A stretch of 64,000 bases of DNA from Coleophoma eucalyptorum (GCA_026120035.1 JALRME010000047.1:149054-213053); one strand, 5' to 3'. Positions 33,273 through 45,566 are shown, counted from the stretch's first letter. The notes: generated from the letters alone by a model not told the origin. Program-made: numbers and translations.

Positions 33273-34269
33273 ATGCCATCTCAAGATCTTGAACTTGGTC
33301 AGGTGTTAGAACCCGTATCGAAACCGACACCTGCTGAAGGGTTCATTGCTGTTGCTGCAAAAATCGCAATAGATCCAGACAAAAGCACGACAATCTATCG
33401 ACGATTTGACGCACTTTCGGCACGAAATCTCTTATTTTACCAAGCCGAACTTGCAGAATTAGAAGACCTCCAAAACCAGTACGATGAAACAGATCAAAAA
33501 GCAAAAGACCCGGCATCAATAGAGTGCCAACATGACTGGGAAGCTTTTGCAGATCACGCGAAGGAGGAAGGCAGACAGAGAAAGAAGATGGAACTTGCTA
33601 TGAAAATTCGGAGTACTCTGGAAAAGTACCGTAAGCATCAAATCAAATTGGAAATCAAAGAGATGCTGAACGTTAACATTAATGTCAGACGAAGCACTCG
33701 CCTCCCATCAGCGGCTCTTGAACTCCCCGCCGCCTGCTAAGACCACAGTGAAAGCCATGCGAAACTGGTTCTTTGACCCAGCCGGAACAAAGGACCCAGA
33801 TGGTCGCAGGCCCCAACTCTGGGGCGGAAGCGAATACGTATATTCCGATCCTCACGATCTTGTCGCTCTGCGAGTCCCTGCAGACCAGGACCGGCTCTCA
33901 GAACTCATACAGAGTAATTTTGGAGTGTTGTTCAAATCATCTCGAGCTCCAGGAGGCGGAGCGCAGATAATGATTTCGCATACTGCACTTTCAACATTCT
34001 CGACCATCCTCTCTCTTGTTCTCTCTTCAGTCCTACTCTTCGGCGCTATAATTTCTCTTTCAGTTATTGGATCCAAACCAGAGCTACTTGGAATGCTCTG
34101 TTTCTGGACAGTGCTGTTTGCAGCTTGTGTTGGACTATTGACAAATGCAAAGAGAGACCAGGTCTTTGCGGCTACGGCGGCTTACGCTGCTGTGCCTGTG
34201 GTATTTGTTAGCGGAAATCTTGGTGGTGGTGGAGGAGGAAGCTGTACCTGTTCTCCAGCCCCAACCTAG
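33273..34269 (+). CDS. DUF6594 family membrane protein
   Basis: Two exons, 33273-33630 and 33689-34269, give about 312 aa; the junction makes TLEKY-H-EALASHQRLL. The N-terminal half has the fungal DUF6594 signature (GFIAVAAKIAIDPDKSTTIY, FDALSARNLLFYQAELAELE), a charged coiled-coil-like stretch, and DPHDLVALRVPADQDRLSEL. The C-terminal half has three membrane segments (STILSLVLSSVLLFGAIISL, LGMLCFWTVLFAACVGLL, VFAATAAYAAVPVVFVSGNL) and ends in a Gly-rich GGGGGGSCTCSP tail. The function is unknown. The gene is intact although it sits between two pseudogenes. Confidence 0.88.
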
Positions 34270-34719
34270 GTGGAGTAAGTAATAGCAGAGAACTACGAAC
34301 GAATCTATAGGTCTTGCTCAATTTGCCTAGATGCAATCATTCGTGCCCAGATTCGAGGCAAAAACAGTGAGAGGGCATCACTGAAAAGGGAGACCGCTCA
34401 TCTGCTTCCACATTTGCTTTCCTAGCTTAACAGCTCGCCGAGAATAACGAGCTAGATAATTCTCCTGAAATAGCCAAAACATCATCAAATTCCCGTTAGA
34501 TTTTCAGTGCACAACCTTTGCTATAGCATAGGACAGGATCGCGATAGGCTGTTCGACAGAACTTCAATTCGAAAAATTGCAAATTCATGCAGGGTGAGAC
34601 TATTCATAACAAAGTGGATAATGTCGATGCAGTCTTTTAGCTGATTTTCCTCTTCTACTAGTCAAGCTCGAGCACTAAACGCCCATTCTGATACTATTTA
34701 TGCCTCAACTTTAAAGCAT
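34270..34719. other. Intergenic
   Basis: No feature could be supported in this stretch. Confidence 0.4.
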
Positions 34720-35970
34720 CTGGGTATCACCAGAAAGCCACCAGCGAATGCTACGACATAGCCATTCGTTTTCAAAAATAGTGATCATGGCGCCGCAATA
34801 TTTCGCATGGAGGACGCGTCACCCGCTTAAAGTCGTATTGTCAATGTATATTTTCGAGGATTTGAATTCTCTAATATTCTGCCATAGCTAATATTTCAAG
34901 CCTACAGTTGATGTTTTCGAAAAGAGGGTTGCTCAGTTAGAGGGCAGCATTACGGGGCTTGCTACTGCGTGCGTTCTAACAAGTTGCTTTTCATAGTTCG
35001 AGTAGTTCAGGAGAGGCAGCTTTATCTATGACAATCACTAGTCTTGCAAGTATTGGGGATAATATTTTTTCGACCACTGATATATCAGAATCGTCGTTGC
35101 ATATATTTCAACACCGCCTACTTCCACTGGGTATAAAGACAGTCTGTGTAGACGTCAACACCCCAGAGATGCTTAGTGATGCTATCAATCAGAATACAAA
35201 AGTAACTTTTATGAGAGTATTGCCAGTAATACACTTCTTCTCGTTGACATCCAAGCTATTGCAAGACTTGCGCATGAAGCTGGTGTGCCGCTTATAGTAT
35301 AAATCAACTCATTGCTACTATATATGGGGACAGTATATTATTGATGGAGCCGGAGACAGCACGCCAGGAACATGTGGCTTCTTGATCCGTCCCATCCCTC
35401 ACGGCAGATATTGTGCTCCACTCCCGCGTGTGGATGAGCGTAACTTCACAATCATCTTCTGGCTTAATAATCGACAGTGGAAATTTCGACTGGAATATTC
35501 ACCGAAAGAGATTTCCCCAGTTTACAAAGCCATCTCCTGGATTTCATGGCATGAAGATATGGGAGAAGTTTGAGAAGCTCAGTTTCATTGTCCACGTTCG
35601 AGCTGCTATTCTGAGGGATATTGGACCTTGTTTGAATCCCTTTGCTGCTGCTGAGTTGATTACGGGATTAGAGACACTGGTGGTTTGAATTGAGAGGCAT
35701 AGCAGTAACGCCTTGCTTATGGCTAAGTGGTTGACTGAACAAGATCTTGTAGGATCGGTTTCTTATCCAGGTACGATCCCCATATACAAAAGCGCTAGAG
35801 GCAACTGTCTCACTTCAACAGGCCTCAGCACTCAGCTCTCATATCACCACAATGGAAAACGTCTCCCAAATGGAGCAGGAGAAGTTTTGGCGTTCGTTTT
35901 TATAAAGGGAGCTGGTGATGTGTCGGCATTTTCACAGAGCCTTGAAATAGCCGTGCTAGAAGGAATGTGA
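34720..35970 (+). pseudogene. O-acetylhomoserine sulfhydrylase-like (Cys/Met metabolism PLP enzyme) pseudogene
   Basis: Pieces of the MET17/O-acetylhomoserine (thiol)-lyase family appear in order but in different frames: AFVFKNSDHGAAIF near 34760, PTVDVFEKRVAQLEGSITGL near 34905, a PLP-domain stretch SLASIGDNIFSTTD (35046), GLIIDSGNFDWNIHRKRFPQF (35455-35520), KPSPGFHGMKIWEKF, RAAILRDIGPCLNPFAAAEL (35600) and VSYPGTIPIYKSA (35757). Stops and frame changes separate them, and the PLP lysine region is not recognisable. In intact enzymes these parts form one continuous protein of about 430 aa making homocysteine from O-acetylhomoserine. This copy cannot be functional. Confidence 0.82.
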
Positions 35971-37269
35971 GCATGATTGAACACTTTGCCTCCAAGTTTT
36001 ATGAAAGCTAATAATATCATAGGGCTGGAGGGAGCAAGTAAGTTGATTTACATAACACGATGCAGAGTTTGCAAGCCTAGTGAAGCAAAGAAGAGCATAT
36101 CTTCTTAATATTAAGATATCACTTCACTAAAAGGAGGCTTTGAATTAATAGAAACCAGCAGAAATTAATCGCGATGTCTAGGACAGTCCTATTCTTATAC
36201 AATCTTCTGAATCTCCCGTTTTCGCCCTTCATCATCAACCAACCCCTCTCCATGCATAATGCATGTACGTAGGTCTCCCTACTAAATTCTCTCATCAGTA
36301 TCAAAACAGAACAACATACTACGAAGAATGATTCTCACCCTATAATTCTATAAGCCCCAATGTCTCCCGCCATCATTAACAGAAATGGCACCTTTCCGCC
36401 CTTTTAAACCCACAGCTCGTCCCCTATTTGGGCACAATTTGGACCATTTCCCAAATATCTGCTTTTTTTGTCCGGAACAATAAGCGTTTCTTGGAAATTT
36501 GCTCTGATTGCGTCCAGTATTCTGGCAAAAACGCTGGATCCTCGTTGCTGTCTATGTCAGAGAGTTCCGCTACTGTTGGCAGAAACCGGGTGGGTCCAAC
36601 ATTGATGTCAGCGAGTTGAAGCTGAGACGAGACTGCGAGATCTATGCAGGATGTATCTACCATAGACCTATTTTAGCTCGCAAAATCTGGCATACTTGGT
36701 ACAGTTTTGGAGGAGATGAATTTTTATATGAGCCACCCAAGCGGAACTAATAGCCTGTCACACCTAGGATATATTAATGATTCAAGTTGCTAAGCATCGC
36801 AATGCACTATCTCTAACATACTTTGTCCACGACTGAGCTGATCAACCGCTCTGTTTGATACTTGACATATTCAGATAAATTGGTGATTTGCAAATCGTCG
36901 ACTAGTTGTAACCTTTGATTTTTATAGATGATTCGCTAAAACAGGCACTAATTTGAAATTATCACAATCTGATACTTTAAGATACGGTAGAGTATGGGCA
37001 GCTAGATTCCGAATAGTAGTGACATTAGAAGTAGTGTTGGGGCCAACAATAATCGAACAGAAAGTGATCAATTACTTTGACGGATCTTACATTCTAAACA
37101 CCCATTCTTTGCCGTTGAGATTCGTCGTCGAGTGTATTGTACTCTTCTCACAACAAGTAAGAGTGCGGATATTTGTTTTTGCTGGGCAAACTCCTGTAAC
37201 CCTAGAAATAATTTGTACTATCAGTTCTGCTATATACATAAAAGGTCCTAAACATGTTATAATTCGATC
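35971..37269. other. Intergenic 1.3 kb
   Basis: Several open frames (36119-36304, 36424-36750, 36953-37318) overlap on opposite strands and none shows a family pattern. It may contain more gene debris, but I cannot name it. Confidence 0.4.
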
Positions 37270-38091
37270 TTACTTGTCCTCCAACACAGGTAGCGTGATC
37301 CCATCCCTGCCACTCTGAATGGCATCCTCTAGCATCTCCAGTCTATCTTGGCCCCAAAAAGGCTCGTTTTGGTAAAAGTAAAACGGAGCACCGAAAACTT
37401 CTCTTGATTTCGCTTCTGTCGTCAACGCTGCCTCCTGTTCCACAAGCCCCTTCTCCGCTTCTGCTCTTTGCAACAGTCGGGACCCCTTAAGTCCAGATGC
37501 ATTAACCAGACTTAAGATAGTCGCTGGATCAGCAATGTCGGCCTCATTTACCCACACCGTTTCTAACGCTCTTCGCACGAACTCCGAGACCGGTTCACTG
37601 TCGTGGCCGTTTTCATCGATGGCGGCGAGGAGGACCCTATGCGCAAGTGATGGGTCTGCGGGGTAAAATTTAGGGTGTTGTACAATGGGGATTTTGCGAA
37701 TTTCGCTCCATCGCTTCATTTCAAGTAGGCGATACGCCTGGCGTTCGATAGGCCGCTCTTTCACGGGAAGCCCGCCAGATATAGAGAAAATGTGCATAAG
37801 GTCGACAGGTTTGTAGATAATCTTGGCATTGTTTTGTTGCTGTCAATAGTAAATCAGTTAGCCTAATTTCAATTCTGGGGTTTCTTAAAAGAACGGAGCA
37901 ATAAAAGAGTAAGGTTGGAATATCTGGAGATTTCCAAGATGGCTCAATGGTGTACAACTCCCGGAATATTTACCAAAATGACGGTATTACTACAAAATAC
38001 TCACTGCAAGGAGCTGAAGGCGTCTACTTCCAACGTAGGACCATAGCGAAATGAAAGAGAAGTAGTACTCAATGACCGGGCGGTTGGCCAT
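37270..38091 (-). CDS. Kappa-class GST / DsbA-like isomerase (2-hydroxychromene-2-carboxylate isomerase type)
   Basis: Two exons, 38091-38005 (29 codons) and 37839-37270, give about 218 aa, the usual size. Exon 1 reads MANRPVIEYYFSFISLWSYV, the thioredoxin-fold strand with the SxWSY glutathione-binding region. Exon 2 has KPVDLMHIFSISGGLPVKER, RQAYRLLEMKRW, KFYPADPSLAHRVLLAAID, and the closing EVFGAPFYFYQNEPFWGQDRL, where the cis-Pro GAP-F motif marks the DsbA fold. Members are mitochondrial, peroxisomal or cytosolic and act in detoxification or aromatic catabolism. The first intron is 165 nt, long for this window, but both ends are canonical. Intact. Confidence 0.9.
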
Positions 38092-38534
38092 CGTTCAGAT
38101 AGGGAAACAGAGTAGTTTCCCAGAGAGTTTCTCTGCAATGCAAATGGGACTCGCTAGACAAATCCCGGTATTGAAAATATGTTTGTCTACACCGAAAGCA
38201 TGCAAGTATAGCTGTTTGATGTTCTGCTTTACCTAGTTATAGGAAATCTCAGTGCCAAGCGGCGGGGTCTTTGAAACATGACGTGCTTGGTCAAGAGTGG
38301 CGTTGGTACTTGAGTTCATCTCGCCTAATGCTTCTAGTTTGATATTCTTCGGATGTGACACTTCTTAGAGATTTTAGAGCTAGAGAATTGATGAAGGTGA
38401 GACTGGGATTATAGAAAGATCAGATATGAATGTGAAATATTTAGTAGATGCTGATCAAGCAAGCGGCCTAATCGGCACGCCAGATAAAAGGTTTCTAGCA
38501 GGATATGCATATTAAACTCGATAAGGTTGCTAGC
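38092..38534. other. Intergenic
   Basis: The space between the kappa-GST start and the convergent end of the zinc-finger regulator. No feature could be supported. Confidence 0.4.
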
Positions 38535-40626
38535 CTACATGTCTTTATATTTGCAAATAAATTCATAGAGATCTTTCATCGAGTCCGTGGGGACGATCTG
38601 CATATAGCGGCAACTTTTATCTCCAAGTTGTCCGACCTTCACGACCGTCCTCGTAACCCACCAATATTCTAAGGCGTGTTTCTCAAATCCAGCTTGGTTT
38701 AGGATCTCGCTTTCGTCTCTCTCAACCACAGTATCCCATAGTTCTTTCCAACGATCCGTCGCGCGAAGTATGGTCTCTGCAGTTGCTTGAGCTAGGTGGC
38801 TACTCCTTGAAGTCATGCTAGTAGATTGAAGCGCTTTAGAAGGTCAGCTCTAACTTCCTCATCATAGGCAGTAATAACACACCACATATAATGACTAGTA
38901 AGTGGAACGTTGTGATGTCTCTGTGTGTATGATCTTGAGGCCCTAAATTGGACTCTCCGAAAAAGAGTGAGATAAAGTCTGATGGCGATTGAGAAATCGG
39001 GCCTGTGGGTAACAGCGATATCAATTCCCTGCAGTCAGACGCCGTCTCAGCTACAAAAATATGCTCTGGACAAGGGAAATCCCCTCTCATCTCTGAAATT
39101 GCCACTTGCGGAGGACTATTGAAGAACATAGCAATGATACTATCCGATATAAATGTCCAATTCGCTATTCTATAAATATTTCATCAGTAAACAATCAACA
39201 CAAGAGTCTGTAAGAAACCATACCTTATATGTGTCTCATTAGAGATAAACTCTTGCCAATTCCATGCCGTAATACCGTGTGCTAGAGATTTGTTCTTCGC
39301 TTCGAATATTCCTGACAGTCTCACGGCTGCAACAAGGCTTGGGTATCTTTCGAGTCGAATCCGCATGCGCGTCTTTACGTCAATCATGCTGATCTGGATA
39401 GTCTGAATAATTATTGCGGCTTGGAAGTTCTCGACATCTTGAGCACAAGTCCCTGTTCCATGACAAACTCGTGATGGCCGACGGAAGGTTGACTGGCTAA
39501 ATATGTACTCCTCAGCAACATCAAAAAAGTGACGCGCGGACGTAGCTGAATCTAGTGGCACACAAAATTGGGATCCAAACAGAAAAATAGCAAGCACAAG
39601 AGGAAGAGAAGCCCTTTCACTATTATACGTCGGCTGATGTATAATTGGAATATATCTATGGAAATAATGGAAGTAAGCCCAGACAAAGTGCCTAAGATTG
39701 GCCACGGTGAACACAGATACCGCGAGAGGTGTATTAAAGGTCGCTTGAGCTTCAGGTTCGGTTCTTATTGCCGAATTGTATGTAATACATAGTTGAGAGA
39801 TGATTCTGCTCATTTGTGCTTCCAGAGTAACTGTTGATTGGGAACTCTCAGGTGGAAAATCCTGGTTATAGCTATATTCTTCGCAAGGTTCCCTAACCGA
39901 AATATCTGTGAAAGCGGTCAAGTAGTCATCCGAATCCCAGACAAGCATATCACTTGTTATAGAATAACTTTCCAAATAGGGTTGGAGACTGAAGTAACCG
40001 ATTGCGCCCATGGAGTTGTCTTGGTCTATGCCATCTGTAACAATGGCCGTGGAGGCGTCATCGGCGGAGGGATTCGTAAAGTCCATAAGAAAGCTTGTGG
40101 GGATCTTTCTGTAATTATGACTTGGACCAATAGCAGATTCAGCAATAGCCCTTGGGTTCAATTGACTATCAGAGATAATGCGTGTAGTAGAGGACTGGTA
40201 AGTGCACTCTGTACCACGAGAGTGGCACCGCGTGCACGGCACATTTGCGTCACATGAAAGCTTGCACCGTGAACATCGGTCACAGGCCCGCCGCTTCTTG
40301 CCGCGTCTCGCCGTTGGAAATGTAATTGCATGTCCCTTGGGAGAGCATTTCTTAACATGCCGCCGGGCTACATCCCTAGTCAAATCAGCGCCGAGTTAGA
40401 TAACAATATTGGAGGCCTTACGTTCTTCCAAAGCACCGAGCACAAAAGGGACAGCTTATTGTAGGCTTGTCGGTGTCTAGATACTGTAAGCAACTCGTAG
40501 ATGTCTCGACGGATACACCTCATTACGTGTTGCTTCATGCCGCCGCAAATGGCCATTTGTCGAGTATTCTTTGTTGCATATCGAGCATTGATACTTGCAG
40601 GAAGCATCAGTCGATAAGTTTTGCAT
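38535..40626 (-). CDS. C2H2 + Zn2Cys6 dual zinc-finger transcription factor
   Basis: The start ATG at 40626 gives MQNLSTDASCKYQC and a C2H2 finger, CSICNKEYSTNGHLRRH. A very short intron (about 35 nt, 40533-40499 region) and a normal one (about 40423-40378) lead to a second finger, CARCFGRTDVARRHVKKC. It is followed directly by a Zn2Cys6 cluster, CDRCSRCKLSC and CTRCHSRGTEC. The large exon 40377-39238 continues into the fungal-specific factor domain (YFHYFHRYIPIIHQPTY, ITAWNWQEFISNETHIR), then IANWTFISDSIIAMFFNSPP after another intron, and a last exon from about 38817 to 38535. The final intron boundaries are uncertain. Fungal factors combining C2H2 and Zn2Cys6 domains are known and often regulate metabolism. 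Targets are unknown. Confidence 0.8.
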
Positions 40627-40689
40627 ATTCTATGATCAGCCTTAACGAACACCGAGGATGGACAAATGTGAAGGGAGGGAGAGCTGGTG

Positions 40690-41125
40690 GGTTTTATTCC
40701 GAAATGCGGCTTTTTACCCACAACATGCTTAGAAGCTGTAGTCCGGGCTATACCTGATTTGGCTAGCACTGCCGTGCCACGATCCATGCATCACTCGGAT
40801 TGAGGCTCTTGAAGAGCACCCTTCCAGAGTTCCGCAGGTGGATATTCCAAGATCACCTATCCAAATATTCACAATCAATCTCTTTGTTGCACGTCGCTCG
40901 GATTGCAGTAAAGTCCGAAGTGCGAAGCACGAAAACGGGGGCCAAACGAAAAGTCCGAAAGAGTACTTGGACAAAGAGCACGAATTATCCCATGACCAGA
41001 CGCAGGGGCCAATGAGGCTCCCATAGCTGCAGCTTAATGATTCACGAGGTGGATAATAAATCTGCAATTCTGAGCAAAGTGATAACGGCACAAATAATCT
41101 CTGTGATTGTTTTAAATGCTCAGGT
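40690..41125. repeat. Diverged repeat copy A
   Basis: Shared landmarks with copy B, in the same order: GGTTTTATTCCGAAATGCGG, CTTTTTACCCACA, AGATCACCTATCCAAATAAT-type, CTCTTTGTTGCACGTCG, CTCGG, AAGTCCGAAG, and TCTGTGATTGTTTTAAA. This suggests an old mobile element remnant or segmental duplication without coding content. Confidence 0.7.
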
Positions 41126-41224
41126 AATTCTCATGGTCTTTGAAGAAAGCCGTACTAGCTCATAGGCTCTATGATTCTAGGAGGATCTGGAGGGGAAGTA
41201 AAGTGCGAAAGGAAAGGGAAGATG

Positions 41225-41985
41225 TAATAGTGGGTTTTGTCCCGAATTTGCGGCTTTTTGCCCACATGTCCTGCTAAGATCAGCTGCCGAAAACTAATAG
41301 TTAAGAAACTGGCGCTTCCAGGATGACATGGGCTACAAAGATTTATCATCTTAAATCCATGGAATTGCAAGCTCCGAGATGGTTTCATTATTTGTGAGCA
41401 GGCCGCTGAGGACCTGTGGGGTTCAGCAAGCATCCTAACAGTGTGTTGGAGACCACGGGGACTTGTGACGGAGCAAGATTGAGAAAAAAGCAAAAAAGGA
41501 TAAGGAAAAGCATATAAGAGAGTGCTGTGAGAGCCCACTATCACCTTCTTCTTCATTTGTATGGCCTACAAGCCCCTTCGTAGTCATCTATCTAGAGACC
41601 AACCGTCTCGTAACTACCACTTGAAATAGACCATCTTCCAACAAGATCATCACACTCTAACCAACTTTGGCCTACTCCCTTTGGGAACACCCTTACAGAC
41701 TTACAGAAGCGGATATCGGAAGATCACCTATCCGAATAATCACGTTTAATCTCTTTGTTGCACATCGTTCGGCGAGTGAAGTCCGAGGGCGAAGTATAGA
41801 AGTTAAAGCTAAGTCAAAAGGTCCACAGCTGTAGTTGTATAAATAGAATGAATAAAATGACTAAAATTGTATAATCAATGACGTACATATAACTGTAACT
41901 TGATGACTCAAGTGTTTAGTAATAAATTCGGAGTTCTTAGCTAGATAATAATAAGTCAAACATTTTCTGTGATTGTTTAAAAGTC
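41225..41985. repeat. Diverged repeat copy B
   Basis: It carries the same ordered landmarks as copy A (GGGTTTTGTCCCGAATTTGC, CTTTTTGCCCACA, AGATCACCTATCCGAATAAT, CTCTTTGTTGCACATCG, TTCTGTGATTGTTTAAAA) but has extra sequence between them. Differences are dominated by C/T and G/A changes, consistent with RIP-type decay. Confidence 0.7.
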
Positions 41986-42679
41986 TAATTCACTAATAAA
42001 ATACATGCGCAAATCAATGACTAAAAATTGAGAATATTCCTTGTAATCCATCCAGAAAGTAATGGAGCCGCCTTATGATTCAAACCCACAAGGGCATTCA
42101 GTAGTCAATCTATCCGGAGCTGAATTCGATAAGTGAAAAAGTGATAACTCTCCCTCTCCCCTTCCTCCCTACTGAAACCATCCCTGATCCCCTTACCGTA
42201 TGGCTAGATGATTGTGAAAGAGGGATAGAGGCTCAAGGAATTGACATTTTAAAAAGCAATTTGATTAACAAAATTGCTAGTTACGGTCTGTAGATAGGAT
42301 GATGATCATTACATGTACACTTGTATGGGTCGGGATAAAATGGCTGTATATCATCGCCTGTGAATTTCACCTTAGAAGCCCAGCTGCTGGTTTACATCAA
42401 GTAACGTAAGAATCGATTGGTAGGTCGACAGGTGTAAACATAAGTAATAGATCTGTGTTGAAGAGAGTGTGAGACAGGGAGGTATCGCTAAAAATACTGT
42501 ACATGAACCATCACCTTCCCCATCAAGAGTATTACAAGCACCACAAATAATGCTGAGGCCAGAGTCATCTTCAGCTAATAGCAATTGAGAGTGCGTCACC
42601 CCATCTCAAAGTCCCGTGATTCAATTTCATTTCGCTATATACACAATTTCCAATTTGATGATCCTCATAGCCCGGGATT

Positions 42680-43856
42680 TTAGGAGGCTATGAAATCAAT
42701 CCCCTTCTTCACATTACCTTTCAACTCTTCGACTGCGATTGTTAGTTTCTCTTTCTCATAAGCAGAGAGTGCCCCGATAGGATATGCTTTCTTCGCGCCT
42801 TCTGTTCCAAACTCTACAGGCACAGCAAAGTAATCAACGCCGATTTCGGCGGCAATCTCCTTGCCTCCAGTGATACCTGGCAAATACAAGTATGTCTCCT
42901 CAAGAATTCCAGTCTGACCAGAAACTGCTCTCAGGATTGAGGTGAAAAATCTAGCAAGCGGTTAATATTTTATGTTTCAAGTAACCATCTATGCATACCT
43001 AAATCCAGCATAGGCCATACAAGTTGTAGCTGAGCCAGCCCCGGCCTTAGCCTTAACAATCTCGTCGCCGCCAAACTGAACGCCTGTATTCAAAATCAGC
43101 GCCGTTCGAGAATAATTGGGGACTGAAGAATTATTACGATATGTTATTGCATCCCTTTGCTCGTCTGACAAAGTTACCGCTGGCTTTGACTGACTAAATA
43201 GTGGCAAAATAGTTGCTCCACTATGACCTCCTACAACTGGGACTTTGAACTTCTGTGGCTGCGGTTCACCAAGGGCTTGTGCGACGAAGGTTGATGCGCG
43301 AATAACATCCAAGGTGGTAACTCCGAAGACCTTAGCAGGATTAAATACATTGTGCTTCTTTAGTGTTTCTACCGCAATAGGCAAAGTGCTATTAACGGGA
43401 TTGGTGATGATGAGGACAAATGCTTTTGGGCACACAGTTGCCACACCAGTGATAAGATCCCGAATTACGCCCGCATTAGTCTTGAAAAGATCTAAAAATT
43501 TCAGCTTGTTGAAAAGAGGCAGTTTTGAGATCTCGTACCATCACGTGTCATTCCGGGCTTGCGAGCGATTCCTGCAGGTATAACGACGAGATCCGCCCCC
43601 GTGAGCGCTTTCTTTAGGCCATCATCTTCTGGCAAGAAGCCAGTGACCTTGGCTGGAGTATCGATGTGATTCAAATCAATGGCAATCCCTGGAGCGTGAA
43701 CAAGATCGTATAAAGATAGCTCGTCAACAAGTGGGCTCTAACTTGTGTCAGTATCAGTTCTCAGGGTTGGTTTACAATAGTACTTACTGTCTTTAAGAGC
43801 AAGCTGAGGGGTGTGCCGATTTGTCCGGCGGCGCCAAGAAGTGCAACTTTCGTCAT
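42680..43856 (-). CDS. NAD-dependent malate dehydrogenase
   Basis: Four exons on the minus strand starting at ATG 43856; the visible pieces are about 43856-43787, 43740-43545, 43493-43000 and 42952-42680. The N-terminus [20 protein letters not shown] is the nucleotide-binding loop. [11 protein letters not shown] carries substrate-binding Arg residues, [15 protein letters not shown] the conserved NPVN, and [16 protein letters not shown] the catalytic His. The end has KGIDFIAS. It oxidises malate to oxaloacetate with NAD+. The protein begins right at the Rossmann fold with no mitochondrial presequence, so it is a cytosolic or peroxisomal type, and the C-terminus is not a clear PTS1. All key residues I can check are present. 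It may be an extra MDH copy rather than the housekeeping one. Confidence 0.92.
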
Positions 43857-44471
43857 TTTCTATTCGGTTCGTAAGATCTGAAATTTGTGGTTTGTATAAG
43901 TCTATGTAATTCAGTTACAATAAGCTGGTGTTCGGTTAAATCTCATGAGTGTCGGTTAGAGCGCTTTCACTTTATACTGGGACGTGAGACTGCCCGAGTT
44001 CAGAGTGTTGGTTAAATTATTGACCGAGCACTGACTCGCGACGCCATGATCTGGGAGTTCTAAAAGTGTAATTGTTTTCCCGAGTCAAGTTCTTGTTACT
44101 TTACGTAACTTATGCTGGGTCGAACGGTAAAATGTACGTCCGCAGGATCTAGGCTGGATCTATTCCTATCGTGTCCTGAGATCAAATTCTTGCGTAGAAT
44201 TAAGAATTCCAAACTGCCCAAGGCGCCTCATAGAAATCGCTTGTGTTGTAGCAACTTGCCCCATCTGAACTTCTGCTATTACACCGCTCATTATCAAACT
44301 ACTCCAGATCTCCGACAGATACACTGAGAACTTGGTAAAATATAATTCACATATCTAAAGCCATCACAATCATAGCAATATTTGGCACGGTAGGGCATAA
44401 GATTTCAAAACAGTGGATGAATATGTCATATATCTATTTGATACAGCAAATACAAAATTCCCATCTCCAGT
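43857..44471. other. Intergenic
   Basis: No supportable feature. The plus-strand frame 44112-44327 shows no family. Confidence 0.45.
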
Positions 44472-45566
44472 TCACTGTTTCTGCTCAGCTACAATTGTAA
44501 GCAGAGGCTCTCCCATGCAACCTCTCCTGGCATTCTCCATCGCAAGACTCTCCATAGAGGCCAAGGTTTCCGTGGTGTGAGTACCCAAATGTGGTATTAA
44601 CATAGCACGCTCATTTTTAATTAGAGTCTCGTTGATGTGTGGCTCGTTTTCATAAACATCAAGACCAACAGATGCAATCTTGCCTGACTCCAACGCGGCT
44701 GCCATTGCTGCTTCATCAATAATCGCACCTCTGGCAGTGTTCACGATCACAACCCCATCTTTCATCTTCTCGATCTCTTTTGCACCGATCAAGTGCCTGG
44801 TTTTTGCATTCAGAGGGACATGCAAGGAAATGATGTCACTTCGAGACAGAAGCTCGTCAAATCCAACATAAGGTGCTCCAGCTGCCTCAGATTCCGATAA
44901 TGCATTGCGGTTGTGGTATATTACCTTCAGTCCAAAAGGCTCGGCACGCTTCTTTAGAGCTCTACCAATGCGACCCATGCCAAGGATTCCCAGTGTCTTT
45001 TCCTGTGGGTCGTGTCCAAAGTCAACACCCGCCTTGAACAATCCACGTCGTAGGACACCCAAGGCAGGGTTTAGCTGACGTAGAGCACCAAGAAGAAGAA
45101 ACATGGCAAGGTCGGCTGTTGCATTTGTCACAGGATCAGGAGCATTGGTGACAGTGATACCACGAGCAGTACAAGCATCAACATCGATAGCATCATAGCC
45201 TGTGAAAAGTCAGGGGCACGAAATGCTATGAACGGTGCATTTACGACATACCAGCACCATTGTGGCAGATGAACTTCAGCGAAGAAGGGAGCTTCTTTAT
45301 AAACTCAGAGTCAAATTTGCCAGTGACCTATTATCGCGATTAGCCCTTGAGAAATCAACCAAATATAGGTGTCTTACGGCATAACTAGAGGAAGTACTAT
45401 AAATAGCAACGATATCCTTATATTTTCCTTCGACATCTTTGAAAAATTCTGTTCTGCTAGTGCTTGAGATTACTTCTGTCTGTGCCACTGCGCCAAGCTC
45501 TCGAAACTTGGTGTGGGCATGACGAACTGGGTTGAAGAAGAGGATGCGTGGCTTTATTGCAACCAT
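44472..45566 (-). CDS. D-2-hydroxyacid dehydrogenase (glyoxylate/hydroxypyruvate reductase-like)
   Basis: Three exons: 45566-45378, 45327-45252 and about 45200-44472, giving roughly 330 aa. Start 45566 (MVAIKPRILFFNPV) is preferred over upstream in-frame ATGs because homology-like sequence begins there. Family marks: KFICHNGAGYDAIDVDAC near the N-terminus, the NAD loop LGILGMGRIGRALKKRA, IISLHVPLNAKTRHLIGAKE, VNTARGAIIDEAAMAAAL with the substrate Arg, VGLDVYENEPHIN with Glu, and LIPHLGTHTTETLASMESL with the catalytic His. It reduces glyoxylate, hydroxypyruvate or related 2-ketoacids in the cytosol. Intact. It is convergent to nothing and lies divergent from the sugar transporter at 46033. Confidence 0.92.

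Larger units (their letters stand above)
40627..42679. other. Intergenic 2 kb containing a diverged repeat pair
   Basis: No intact gene. Two related non-coding copies (about 40690-41125 and 41225-41985) occupy most of it and are listed separately. Frames such as 40729-41091 and 41155-41556 lie inside the repeats and look incidental. Confidence 0.55.

Noticed and set aside
39838..40257. 139-codon plus-strand ORF
   Set aside because: Antisense shadow of the C2H2/Zn2Cys6 regulator.
40729..41556. Minus-strand ORFs of 120-133 codons as genes
   Set aside because: They lie inside the diverged repeat copies, are not conserved between the copies, and show no protein family.
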